From Firmicutes bacterium UBA5473 (GTDB taxonomy: Bacteria > Bacillota > DTU084), in NCBI GenBank assembly GCA_002427165.1, contig DIQB01000097.1, positions 4,198 to 12,609 on the forward strand: 8,412 nucleotides of DNA, written 5' to 3'. The first letter of the stretch is position 1. Each line of letters begins with the position of its first letter. Below, piece by piece: positions 1-5,968 of this stretch. The notes beneath the pieces are model-generated. The model had not been told where the DNA came from. It saw only the letters and a list, made by a program, of their open reading frames with translations, and did not search any database. A program made the position numbers and the translations under genes.

Positions 1-620
1 TGAAACAAAATAATTCAAATACTATAGAGCTTGAGCTGCGGGAGCAACTCCTTACCATGGCAGCCCAAGATCAAAAGTTACGTGAGGAATTATTGAACTC
101 GCAGAGGCTATTTGATGGTTACGATGAAGAGCTGGAAAAACTCCATTATGAGCATGCACAAAGGCTAGAGAAGATAATCCAGGCAAAAGGCTGGCCTACA
201 GAGAGCATGGTGGGCGTAGATGGAGCTCGTGCTGCCTGGCTAATATTGCAGCATGCAATTGGCAGGCCGGATCTGTTGCGAAAATGTTTGCCCCTGTTAC
301 AGCAAGCAGCACAAAGAGGAGAGATAGATGCAAAATCTCCAGCTTATCTCGAAGATCGAATCTGCTTTTTCCAAAGGCAACCTCAAAAATTTGGCACCCA
401 ATTTGATTGGGACGAAGATGGGAACTTGAGCCCCTGGCAGATTCAGGATCTCGCGAGGGTGGATGAGCTCAGAGAGAAAATAGGGCTTCCTTCTCTAGAG
501 GCGCAGATTGAGCTTATGCGCCAGAAGGCTGCAAAAGAGGGAGAGAAGCCCCCCTGTGATTGGGCAAAGAGGATGGAGGAAATGCATCGCTGGAGTAGAA
601 AGGTAGGGTGGATTGATTAG
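1..620 (+). CDS. DUF6624-like protein of unknown function (5' end just off the window)
   Basis: No biochemical role is known to me. The frame is open from the left edge: bases 1-2 are TG and would complete an NTG start codon whose first base lies just outside, followed by Lys-Gln-Asn-Asn. That start gives about 206 residues and keeps the family-like opening LREQLLTMAAQDQKLREEL (residues about 13-31), in which L..M...DQ..R is characteristic. The internal ATG at 57 would cut into this motif and has no good ribosome site (CAACTCCTTACC). Further family features are IIQAKGWPTESMVG, a QHA motif, a CLPLL helix, AYLEDRI, FGTQFDWDEDG, VDELREKIGLPSL. The sequence is soluble, helical and charged, with no signal peptide or membrane segment. 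The C-terminus (about 35 residues after GLPSL, with WAKRMEEMHRWSRKVGW) goes beyond the usual end of the domain. The gene converges on the Schlafen-like gene. Family assignment is from remembered motif pattern and function is open. Confidence 0.8.
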   Translation, partial: KQNNSNTIELELREQLLTMAAQDQKLREELLNSQRLFDGYDEELEKLHYEHAQRLEKIIQAKGWPTESMVGVDGARAAWLILQHAIGRPDLLRKCLPLLQQAAQRGEIDAKSPAYLEDRICFFQRQPQKFGTQFDWDEDGNLSPWQIQDLARVDELREKIGLPSLEAQIELMRQKAAKEGEKPPCDWAKRMEEMHRWSRKVGWID

Positions 621-644
621 GCTTCTCAAATTTAACTTTAGATG

Positions 645-688
645 GAACCCAATACGCTCCCATATCTTAGTAGGAGCGTATTGGGTTC
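645..688. terminator. Perfect 16-bp inverted repeat between convergent genes, possible bidirectional terminator
   Basis: The arms GAACCCAATACGCTCC (645-660) and GGAGCGTATTGGGTTC (673-688) are exact reverse complements separated by a 12-nt loop. The repeat begins 25 nt after the plus-strand stop, and its last base is part of the minus-strand stop codon (688-690). Placement between two converging 3' ends suggests a shared terminator. Neither side is followed by a clear T-tract (TATTGAAAATAG on plus, CATCTAAAGTTAAA on minus), so it is not a textbook intrinsic terminator. It could instead act as a 3'-end stabilising hairpin. Confidence 0.6.
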
Positions 689-2085
689 TATTGAAAATAG
701 GGTGCTGTTACATACTTTTGGTATCTACTTTTCGGCTTATCTGGGATCGTGGGGAGAAGTTTTCCCTCCTCCAGTAGAGGCGTAACCACAGTTTTTATGG
801 CATAGTATTGGGTTAATCCCAAAAAGCTCGCAATTTCGGCACGTGTACGAGGCAGCTTACAAAAGCGCAATAACTTTGTATTGGGGTCACAGTCTTTTGC
901 TATTATATTGCCCCAGACGAACTCGCTGTCATTGGTAAAGGTTACCACGAAGGAACCGCGCCTATTTTCAAAAATAGGGGCAGGTAGATTGTAGTTTTCC
1001 AGCTCCTGGCGAATAGTTGGGATTCCAGAGTAACGGTTCTCTGCTAATTTTAAGATTTCAAGGCTGGTGGCGATGGTTCTGTTTCGTGTATCACCATGAA
1101 TTTTGCCAAGCTTATCAATTGTAAGCTTGCCATATAAGCTGCCCGGGTTGATAATTTCTAGCCGGTCATTATACATTATAATTTGTACAGGTGTACCTTC
1201 TGTGTAAATGCTATAGTCCCTATGCATCAGTGCATTGATAATGGCCTCTCTGATGGCTTTTGGTGGATACTCAGCCCTGTCTTGACGTTTGCCAAAATCA
1301 TCGATAATGGTTTTGATACGTATGTTGCGCCCAACAAAGAGCATCACCTCATCAAGCATTTGGTCAATAGTCCCCTCGATCCGCTTATTTGCCAAAAACC
1401 GCTCGCCATCCATACCTGTTTGTCCAATTTGGGTCCCAGGCACAACCACAGCGGTGATACAAAGCTGCGGGAAGAAGGCCTGTGGATATTTAGAGAAAAG
1501 CAGTATCCCTGCCAAAGTTGGGGTGCCCCTTTTGAGTATACCCATTAGCTCTAGGATCTCACAATTGTCTAGTTTTGCTAAGTTTGGCTTATTTTCCCTA
1601 ACAGCAACTAGATATTTTTCCAAAAGAGAAGGTTCTAAATGCGAACTATCTGTACCCTCTACAATGCGGAGATCATCGCGAAGTTGTCTTTTGTAAGCAT
1701 CGAAACTGTAGATTTCATAATCGCTTAGTGGCTCATCGGCATTACCCACTCGAACAAATGATCCTTTCAGTCTGCCAACACCTTTGTAATAGGCGGGTCT
1801 ATCCGCTATATCAAGGCCGGGAATTTCAGCGGAAATCACCACCCTCCCTCCTAAATCACAAACGGTAAAAAGAGGACGAATTTGAGGCTGCATTTGTTTG
1901 CATTGTTCCGCTACCCGTTGCATTAAATCCTGGGCATTGTAGACTCCTACAACCTCAAAGTCCTTATTTTCATCTACACCAAAGATGATGACACCACCGC
2001 CATCCTGATTAGAAAAGCTAGATAAGGTGTCATATAGTTTTGTGGAGCAGCCCTCGTGGGCTGCTTTGGCCTCAATAGTTTGCAT
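688..2085 (-). CDS. Schlafen AlbA_2 / GHKL-ATPase-like putative DNA-binding protein
   Basis: This belongs to the widespread group annotated as putative transcriptional regulators or RecG-like ATP-binding proteins, whose precise function is unsettled. The N-terminal AlbA_2 (Schlafen-type) domain covers about residues 1-125, with IEAKAAHEG, DTLSSFSNQDGG and VIIFGVDE. The middle carries a HATPase_c_4-like region at about 275-370: NALMHRDYS (284-292), YNDRLEIINPGSLYG (305-319), DTRNRTIA (332-339), ENRYSGIPTI. A winged-helix-like tail is seen at about 400-460 (TRAEIASFLGLTQYYAIKTV). The ATG at 2085 has no recognisable Shine-Dalgarno, and the frame stays open upstream to a TAA at 2149-2151. That extension encodes LDKIVEDLQKFRCE, which resembles the N-terminus of relatives but offers no ATG, GTG or TTG. 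Start is therefore uncertain: a rare ATT at 2145, or a 5'-truncated gene. No convincing promoter was seen upstream. Confidence 0.88.
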   Translation of the reverse strand: MQTIEAKAAHEGCSTKLYDTLSSFSNQDGGGVIIFGVDENKDFEVVGVYNAQDLMQRVAEQCKQMQPQIRPLFTVCDLGGRVVISAEIPGLDIADRPAYYKGVGRLKGSFVRVGNADEPLSDYEIYSFDAYKRQLRDDLRIVEGTDSSHLEPSLLEKYLVAVRENKPNLAKLDNCEILELMGILKRGTPTLAGILLFSKYPQAFFPQLCITAVVVPGTQIGQTGMDGERFLANKRIEGTIDQMLDEVMLFVGRNIRIKTIIDDFGKRQDRAEYPPKAIREAIINALMHRDYSIYTEGTPVQIIMYNDRLEIINPGSLYGKLTIDKLGKIHGDTRNRTIATSLEILKLAENRYSGIPTIRQELENYNLPAPIFENRRGSFVVTFTNDSEFVWGNIIAKDCDPNTKLLRFCKLPRTRAEIASFLGLTQYYAIKTVVTPLLEEGKLLPTIPDKPKSRYQKYVTAPYFQ

Positions 2086-2274
2086 TTCGCAACGGAATTT
2101 CTGAAGGTCTTCTACAATTTTGTCTAATCTTGGTTTGGAGATAATATCTTAGTTTTCTTTTGCGCTTTTTGGAAGGAAGGCAAAGCTAGATGTAGTGGAT
2201 CATTCCTATCTTTCAGGTGAGCCGATCTACAGTATCCCCGGTTCTTGCAAACGGTTAAAAGAAGAATTGCAGCC

Positions 2275-2564
2275 GTGGATAAATACAAACTCCAAATTCT
2301 GGCGTCTGCCCAGCGCGAGCTTGAGGAGACTCTAAAAATCCACATGGAGCTTGTAGGTACTGCTTCTATAAGAAATCACCGATACAATCTATGATGCTTT
2401 GGAGCATCTTGAGGCTTATCTGTGGTGAGAACCTTTGTTTCTACCGAATTATCGGCAAAGTGATTTATGTATATCACATAGTTTTTGGAGCAGTTGATTA
2501 TCCAAAGCTGTTTCGGATGAAAAATTATAGTTTTCCATACTATAAGAGGAAACTTTGGAGCTAA
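2275..2564 (+). pseudogene. Degraded RelE/ParE-type toxin gene remnant
   Basis: Three consecutive pieces in three frames read as one toxin-like protein. From GTG 2275: VDKYKLQILASAQRELEE, continuing to KIHMELVGTASIR (to about 2373). From about 2372 in the next frame: EITDTIYDALEHLEAYLW, then TGA at 2429-2431. From 2415 in the third frame: LICGENLCFYRIIGKVIYVY, then HIVFGAVDYPKLFR, to TAA 2562-2564. In my memory of the family, the order K-Y-K-IL-AQ-DLEEI, H-ELVG-SA-KITD-I-DALE-LE, then LICG-Y-CFYR-IGD-VYVYHI-GATDYPKL fits an RNA-cleaving or gyrase-targeting toxin of a type II toxin-antitoxin pair. The first break needs one lost base near 2371-2375. The second also removes roughly 18-20 codons that normally lie between the LE and LICG segments. 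No intact product is possible. An adjoining antitoxin is not identifiable with confidence. Confidence 0.78.
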
Positions 2565-2603
2565 TTTTGCACGTTATTGCCCTCAAGGGGAGGCTCCTTT
2601 CCC

Positions 2604-2631
2604 TTGACAGGGGCCTTGGGGATGGTATAAT
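2604..2631 (+). promoter_or_regulatory. Sigma-70/sigma-A type promoter for smpB-ssrA
   Basis: A perfect -35 box TTGACA (2604-2609) and a perfect -10 box TATAAT (2626-2631) are separated by 16 nt. Predicted initiation is near 2637-2640, leaving a very short leader before smpB. No other strong promoter is visible between here and glmU, so this probably drives both smpB and ssrA. The -35 box lies inside short inverted repeats (CAAGGG at 2584-2589 with CCCTTG at 2601-2606), whose significance is unknown. Confidence 0.85.
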
Positions 2632-2650
2632 TAGATTGTAAGGCGGGGTG

Positions 2651-3109
2651 ATGCCTGTGGGAGAGAGAAAAAGAATAGCACAGAACCGGCAGGCCCGCTA
2701 TAATTTCCATGTGCGAGAGACTATTGAGGCGGGGCTGGTACTGAAGGGAACCGAAGTAAAATCGTTGCGTTTGGGAAAAGTTAATCTCAAAGAAAGTTTT
2801 GCCAGGATCGAAGGTGGCGAAGTCTTCCTCTACAATATGCATGTGAGCCCATATGATAAGGGAAACCGCTACAATCACGATCCGGTGCGTCCTCGGAAAC
2901 TGCTATTGAACAGAGCTGAGATCATTCGTCTCAAGAGCAAACTAGTGGATAGTCTAACTCTAATTCCCCTTGAACTTTATTTCAATGAAAGGGGTCGGGC
3001 AAAGGTAGCATTGGCATTAGCTCAGGGCAAAAAGCTCTATGACAAACGAGAGGACATTGCCAAACGAGATATGCAAAGGCGCTTAGCCCGGGGCGAGAGA
3101 GATTTTTAA
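2651..3109 (+). CDS. smpB: SsrA-binding protein SmpB
   Basis: SmpB binds the tRNA-like domain of tmRNA and delivers it to stalled ribosomes, occupying the decoding centre and mimicking an anticodon arm during trans-translation. The 152-residue product has family-typical length and motifs: IAQNRQARYNF near the N-terminus, EAGLVLKGTEVKSLR (residues 26-40), VNLKESFARI, NMHVSPYDKGNRYNHDP, PRKLLLNR and LIPLELYFNERGRAKVALALAQGKKLYDKR. The basic C-terminal tail (DIAKRDMQRRLARGERDF) is the part that enters the mRNA channel. ATG 2651 gives the usual MP-rich opening, but the Shine-Dalgarno-like AAGGCGGGG (2640-2648) abuts it. GTG 2657 lies eight bases beyond that site and is a serious alternative; GTG 2648 overlaps the site. 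ssrA follows after three bases, so the two partners are probably co-transcribed. Confidence 0.97.
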   Translation: MPVGERKRIAQNRQARYNFHVRETIEAGLVLKGTEVKSLRLGKVNLKESFARIEGGEVFLYNMHVSPYDKGNRYNHDPVRPRKLLLNRAEIIRLKSKLVDSLTLIPLELYFNERGRAKVALALAQGKKLYDKREDIAKRDMQRRLARGERDF

Positions 3110-3112
3110 CAT

Positions 3113-3468
3113 GGGGGCGAGCTAGTTTCGACGGGGAGAGTGAGGGTAAAAGGAGCGAGCCGAGATCCCACCTGGTCTCGTTAAACGGTGGAACCAAATA
3201 GACGCTGATAACAGCTACGCACTGGCTGCTTAAATAAAGACAGCCCGTCCATCCTTCCTCGCTTGTAGGGAAGAGCTGGACGTCAACTATACAAGCTACC
3301 CAAATTTCCTAGTTGCCAGGAGAAGCGGGGAAATCTAAAGGTAACTAGCCTGGGGCCATCCCGCCTCTGGGAGGGACACAGGCGAAAATTAAAGCAGAGG
3401 CTACGCTCGTAGGGCCTTTTATTGTCACCTTTTCGGACGCGGGGGGCAGTTCCCCGCCGCCTCCACCA
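3113..3468 (+). ncRNA. ssrA: Transfer-messenger RNA (tmRNA)
   Basis: tmRNA rescues ribosomes stalled on broken mRNA and adds a degradation tag. The 5' GGGGGCG (3113-3119) pairs with CGCCTCC (3458-3464), including a third-position G-U pair, the alanyl-tRNA synthetase identity element. Discriminator A and encoded CCA follow at 3465-3468. The conserved TTTCGACGGGG is at 3126-3136. Long-range helix P2 is visible: 3140-3153 against 3415-3428 (GTGA with TCAC, TAAAAGG with CCTTTTA). CCACC and GGTGG before the tag are consistent with pseudoknot 1. The resume codon GCT (3204) follows the usual AATAGAC context, and the reading frame 3204-3230 encodes ADNSYALAA followed by TAA. The T-arm at 3439-3457 has a 7-nt loop GGCAGTT rather than the canonical TTCRANY. 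No separate promoter is evident, so RNase P processing from an smpB transcript is likely. Confidence 0.96.
3204..3233 (+). other. tmRNA proteolysis-tag reading frame, (A)ADNSYALAA
   Basis: Nine codons from resume codon GCT encode ADNSYALAA, then TAA at 3231-3233. Together with the alanine carried by tmRNA the tag is ten residues. The C-terminal ALAA is the conserved degradation signal recognised by ClpXP-type proteases. The six bases before the resume codon are ATAGAC, close to the ATAGTC of E. coli tmRNA, which supports the register. Confidence 0.9.
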
Positions 3469-3481
3469 AAAAAGTAAATAC

Positions 3482-3504
3482 AAGCCGCCTTTGGGGCGGC
3501 TTTT
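3482..3504 (+). terminator. Intrinsic terminator after ssrA
   Basis: AAGCCGCC (3482-3489) and GGCGGCTT (3495-3502) form an 8-bp GC-rich hairpin with a 5-nt loop, running into a TTTT stretch (3501-3504). It lies 13 nt past the tmRNA CCA end and ends 30 nt before the glmU ATG, so it separates the ssrA transcript from the downstream cluster or allows partial read-through. Confidence 0.88.
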
Positions 3505-3534
3505 GGTGATTAATCAGTAAGGGGAGATCAGCCG

Positions 3535-4893
3535 ATGGACAAAGCAGAGGTTCGAGCAGTAATTCTCGCAGCTGGCATGGGCACGCGAATGAGATCTAAA
3601 CTACCGAAGGTTCTCCATCGCCTAGGCGGCAAACCACTCCTCGGGCACGTACTACATACTTTAGACGAAGCAGGAATTAGGCAACGGGCCGTGATTGTAG
3701 GCCATGGCAAAGAACAGGTAGAGGCCCAGTTTCCAAAGGAAACAAATTGGTTTACTCAATCAGAGCAGTTGGGCACAGCCCATGCTGTGATGATGGCCAA
3801 AGACTTTTTAAGCTCAGCCCAAGGCTACGTATTCATCCTCTGTGGCGACGCACCCCTCATTAGAGCCCAGACCCTCACAGCGATGCTTCAGCTGGCGCAG
3901 AAAGAGGCTAGAGGCGTAGTTTTGGCTGCCCAGGTAGAGAACCCCACAGGCTACGGTCGCATGATTCGCAACCAGGACGGACTTTTGGCCAAAATCGTGG
4001 AGGAGCGGGACGCAGATACCCAGGAGCGAAAGGTACGGGAGATTAACGCTGGTGTCTATTGCCTACCACCTGAGATGCTCCTTGGGGCTCTTTCGAAGGT
4101 AGGGAATGATAACAGCCAGGGGGAGTATTATCTCACCGACATTGTGGATATCTTAGCCCAAGAGGGGCAGCATCTTGCCATTTACACTACAGATGACCCA
4201 ACCCAGATCCTGGGGGTTAACAGCCGCAGACAACTGGCGGAACTTGAGGCTATCTCGCGGGAGCGTACGCTCCTTGAGCTAATGGACAGTGGCGTTACTG
4301 TGGTGGATCCGGGTAGCACCTTTGTGGCTCCAACTGTCCGGGTGGGGCGAGACACTGTGCTTTTGCCCTTCACCTTCTTAGAAGGGGAGACAGTGATCGG
4401 CGAGGACTGCTCAATAGGACCCAATACCCGGATTGTCGATAGCACCCTAGGCGATGGTAGCCACTGCCAATACAGCGTGGTGCTAGAGAGCGTCTTGGCA
4501 GAAGAGGTGCAGATCGGGCCCTTTGCATACCTGAGGCCTGGCACTGAAGTTGGGCGTGGTGCCAAGGTAGGAGATTTTGTAGAAATTAAAAAGTCACATG
4601 TTGGGGAAGGAAGCAAAGTGCCGCACCTCAGCTACATAGGCGATGCTCAGATTGGCGCTGGAGTAAATATCGGTGCCGGCACCATTACCTGTAACTACGA
4701 TGGCCAAAACAAGCATCAGACAGTGATTGGGGATGGAGCGTTCATCGGCAGCAATTCCAATCTTGTGGCACCCATCAAGATTGGCAAGGGGGCATTGGTC
4801 GGTGCAGGCTCCACTTTAACTGATGATGTACCAGCTGAAAACCTGGCTCTAGGCAGGGCCAGACAGGTTAACCTGCAAAAAAAAGATCATTAG
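3535..4893 (+). CDS. glmU: Bifunctional UDP-N-acetylglucosamine pyrophosphorylase / glucosamine-1-phosphate N-acetyltransferase
   Basis: GlmU catalyses the last two steps of UDP-GlcNAc synthesis in the cytoplasm: acetyl-CoA-dependent acetylation of glucosamine-1-phosphate, then uridylylation with UTP. The product supplies peptidoglycan and other cell-wall polymers. The N-terminal pyrophosphorylase domain (about 1-230) has LAAGMGTRMRSKLPKVLH (11-28), Q75, GTAHA (80-84) and metal-binding D105 in CGDAPL. The C-terminal left-handed beta-helix (about 250-452) has hexapeptide repeats. Acetyltransfer residues align with E. coli by a one-residue offset: R334, K352, catalytic H364, Y367, N378, N387 and Y388. 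At 452 residues the gene is full length. ATG 3535 is preceded by AAGGGGAGATC (3519 onward) at good spacing. The ssrA terminator leaves only 30 nt upstream, with no clear promoter there, so its transcription source is unclear. prs follows after 65 nt. Confidence 0.98.
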   Translation: MDKAEVRAVILAAGMGTRMRSKLPKVLHRLGGKPLLGHVLHTLDEAGIRQRAVIVGHGKEQVEAQFPKETNWFTQSEQLGTAHAVMMAKDFLSSAQGYVFILCGDAPLIRAQTLTAMLQLAQKEARGVVLAAQVENPTGYGRMIRNQDGLLAKIVEERDADTQERKVREINAGVYCLPPEMLLGALSKVGNDNSQGEYYLTDIVDILAQEGQHLAIYTTDDPTQILGVNSRRQLAELEAISRERTLLELMDSGVTVVDPGSTFVAPTVRVGRDTVLLPFTFLEGETVIGEDCSIGPNTRIVDSTLGDGSHCQYSVVLESVLAEEVQIGPFAYLRPGTEVGRGAKVGDFVEIKKSHVGEGSKVPHLSYIGDAQIGAGVNIGAGTITCNYDGQNKHQTVIGDGAFIGSNSNLVAPIKIGKGALVGAGSTLTDDVPAENLALGRARQVNLQKKDH

Positions 4894-4958
4894 GCAGGAA
4901 AATTATTAACCAGGGCGAATAAGAGATAGGGAGATCCCAAAGGGAGGAGCTATTTTAC

Positions 4959-5906
4959 ATGTCTTGCCAGGAACGGCGTAAAAAAATGATCTTTTGCGGG
5001 AATGCAAACCCAAAGCTAGCTGAGGATATTGCCGCAGAACTAGGGCTACCCCTCGGCGAATCACAGATCACCCATTTTAGTGATGGGGAAATTCGTGTTC
5101 GTATCTTTGAAACCGTAAGGGGCGCAGAGACCTTTATCATCCAACCCATCTGTGCACCCGCCAACACCAACCTGATGGAGCTTTTGATCGTTATCGATGC
5201 ACTGAGAAGAGCTTCAGCCAAACATATCACAGCTGTAGTTCCCTATTATGGCTATGCTCGTCAGGACAGAAAGACCCAACCACGCGATCCGATCACAGCC
5301 AAGTTATTGGCCAATCTGATCACAGCTGCAGGTGCAGACAGAGTTCTCACCATGGACCTGCATGCAGGCCAAATTCAGGGATTTTTTGACATCCCCGTGG
5401 ACAACCTAAAAGCATTACCTATTTTGGCACGCTACATCAAAAACAAAAACCTAGGCGACGTCATTGTGGTCTCCCCTGATGTGGGGGGAGTAACCAGAGC
5501 AAGAGATTTGGCAGAGCGTCTAGGGGCTAAGCTTGCCATTATCGACAAGCGCAGACCCGATGCCAACGTTTCGGAAGTAATGCATATCATCGGCGAAGTA
5601 GAGGGCAAAACCGCAATCTTGGTGGATGATATCATTGACACAGCAGGCACAATCGTACAGGCTGCCTCAGCTTTAGTTGCAGAGGGAGCTCGAGATGTAA
5701 TCGCCTGTTGCAGTCACCCGGTATTGAGCGGGCCTGCTATGGAGCGGCTTGCAAACTCCGATCTTAGCGAGATCATCGTCACCGACAGCATTCCGCTGGG
5801 GGACAAAAAATTAGATAAGATAAAGGTTCTCTCCATAGCGTCTCTGATGGCAGAGGCCATCAGCCGCGTAGTTGAAGAGCGTTCCATCAGTGAGCTCTTT
5901 ATCTGA
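4959..5906 (+). CDS. prs: Ribose-phosphate pyrophosphokinase (PRPP synthetase)
   Basis: Prs transfers pyrophosphate from ATP to ribose 5-phosphate, giving PRPP for purine, pyrimidine, histidine, tryptophan and NAD synthesis. The 315-residue product is close to the B. subtilis length (317). Visible motifs are FCGNANPKLAEDIA (12-25), SDGEIRVRIFETVRG (41-55), the ATP-contacting flexible loop YYGYARQDRKTQPRDPITAK (96-115), TMDLHAGQIQGFF (131-143, H135 catalytic-type), and the PRPP loop VDDIIDTAGT (222-231). All the class I residues I can recall are present. ATG 4959 has a strong site, AAGGGAGGAG (4940-4949), about nine bases upstream; the internal ATG at 4986 would cut close to the first beta-strand. 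It follows glmU and precedes rplY with no terminator in either gap, so these three genes look co-transcribed, as in Bacillus gcaD-prs-ctc. Confidence 0.98.
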   Translation: MSCQERRKKMIFCGNANPKLAEDIAAELGLPLGESQITHFSDGEIRVRIFETVRGAETFIIQPICAPANTNLMELLIVIDALRRASAKHITAVVPYYGYARQDRKTQPRDPITAKLLANLITAAGADRVLTMDLHAGQIQGFFDIPVDNLKALPILARYIKNKNLGDVIVVSPDVGGVTRARDLAERLGAKLAIIDKRRPDANVSEVMHIIGEVEGKTAILVDDIIDTAGTIVQAASALVAEGARDVIACCSHPVLSGPAMERLANSDLSEIIVTDSIPLGDKKLDKIKVLSIASLMAEAISRVVEERSISELFI

Positions 5907-5968
5907 AAGATTGATTCTTCGTTATCGTGACGAAATGTGAGAGCCCAAGATTTTTGGAGGTGTAATAA

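Noticed and set aside
57..620. ATG 57 as the start of the first gene
   Set aside because: The frame is open upstream and encodes the conserved L..M...DQ opening; the ATG lacks a ribosome site, and an NTG start across the window edge fits better.
1183..1696. Two overlapping plus-strand open frames inside the Schlafen-like gene
   Set aside because: They are antisense shadows of a well-supported coding sequence with no motif of their own.
2124..2345. Minus-strand open frame of 73 codons
   Set aside because: It is antisense to the toxin remnant, has a low-complexity basic and aromatic translation with no family signal, and the plus strand carries recognisable protein sequence.
2561..2878. Minus-strand open frame over the smpB promoter and 5' end
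   Set aside because: It is antisense to a clear promoter and smpB, with no ribosome site or recognisable domain.
3283..3483. Minus-strand open frame across the tmRNA 3' half
   Set aside because: It is antisense to ssrA, whose structure accounts for the sequence.
3505..3520. Palindrome TGATTAATCA (3507-3516) as a glmU promoter or operator
   Set aside because: No -35 box at a suitable distance, and initiation from it would fall on the Shine-Dalgarno; a 10-bp AT palindrome is easily a chance event.
4182..4616. Minus-strand open frame of 144 codons in glmU
   Set aside because: Ser/Thr/Pro-rich translation typical of an antisense shadow of beta-helix repeats; glmU residues are fully conserved on the other strand.
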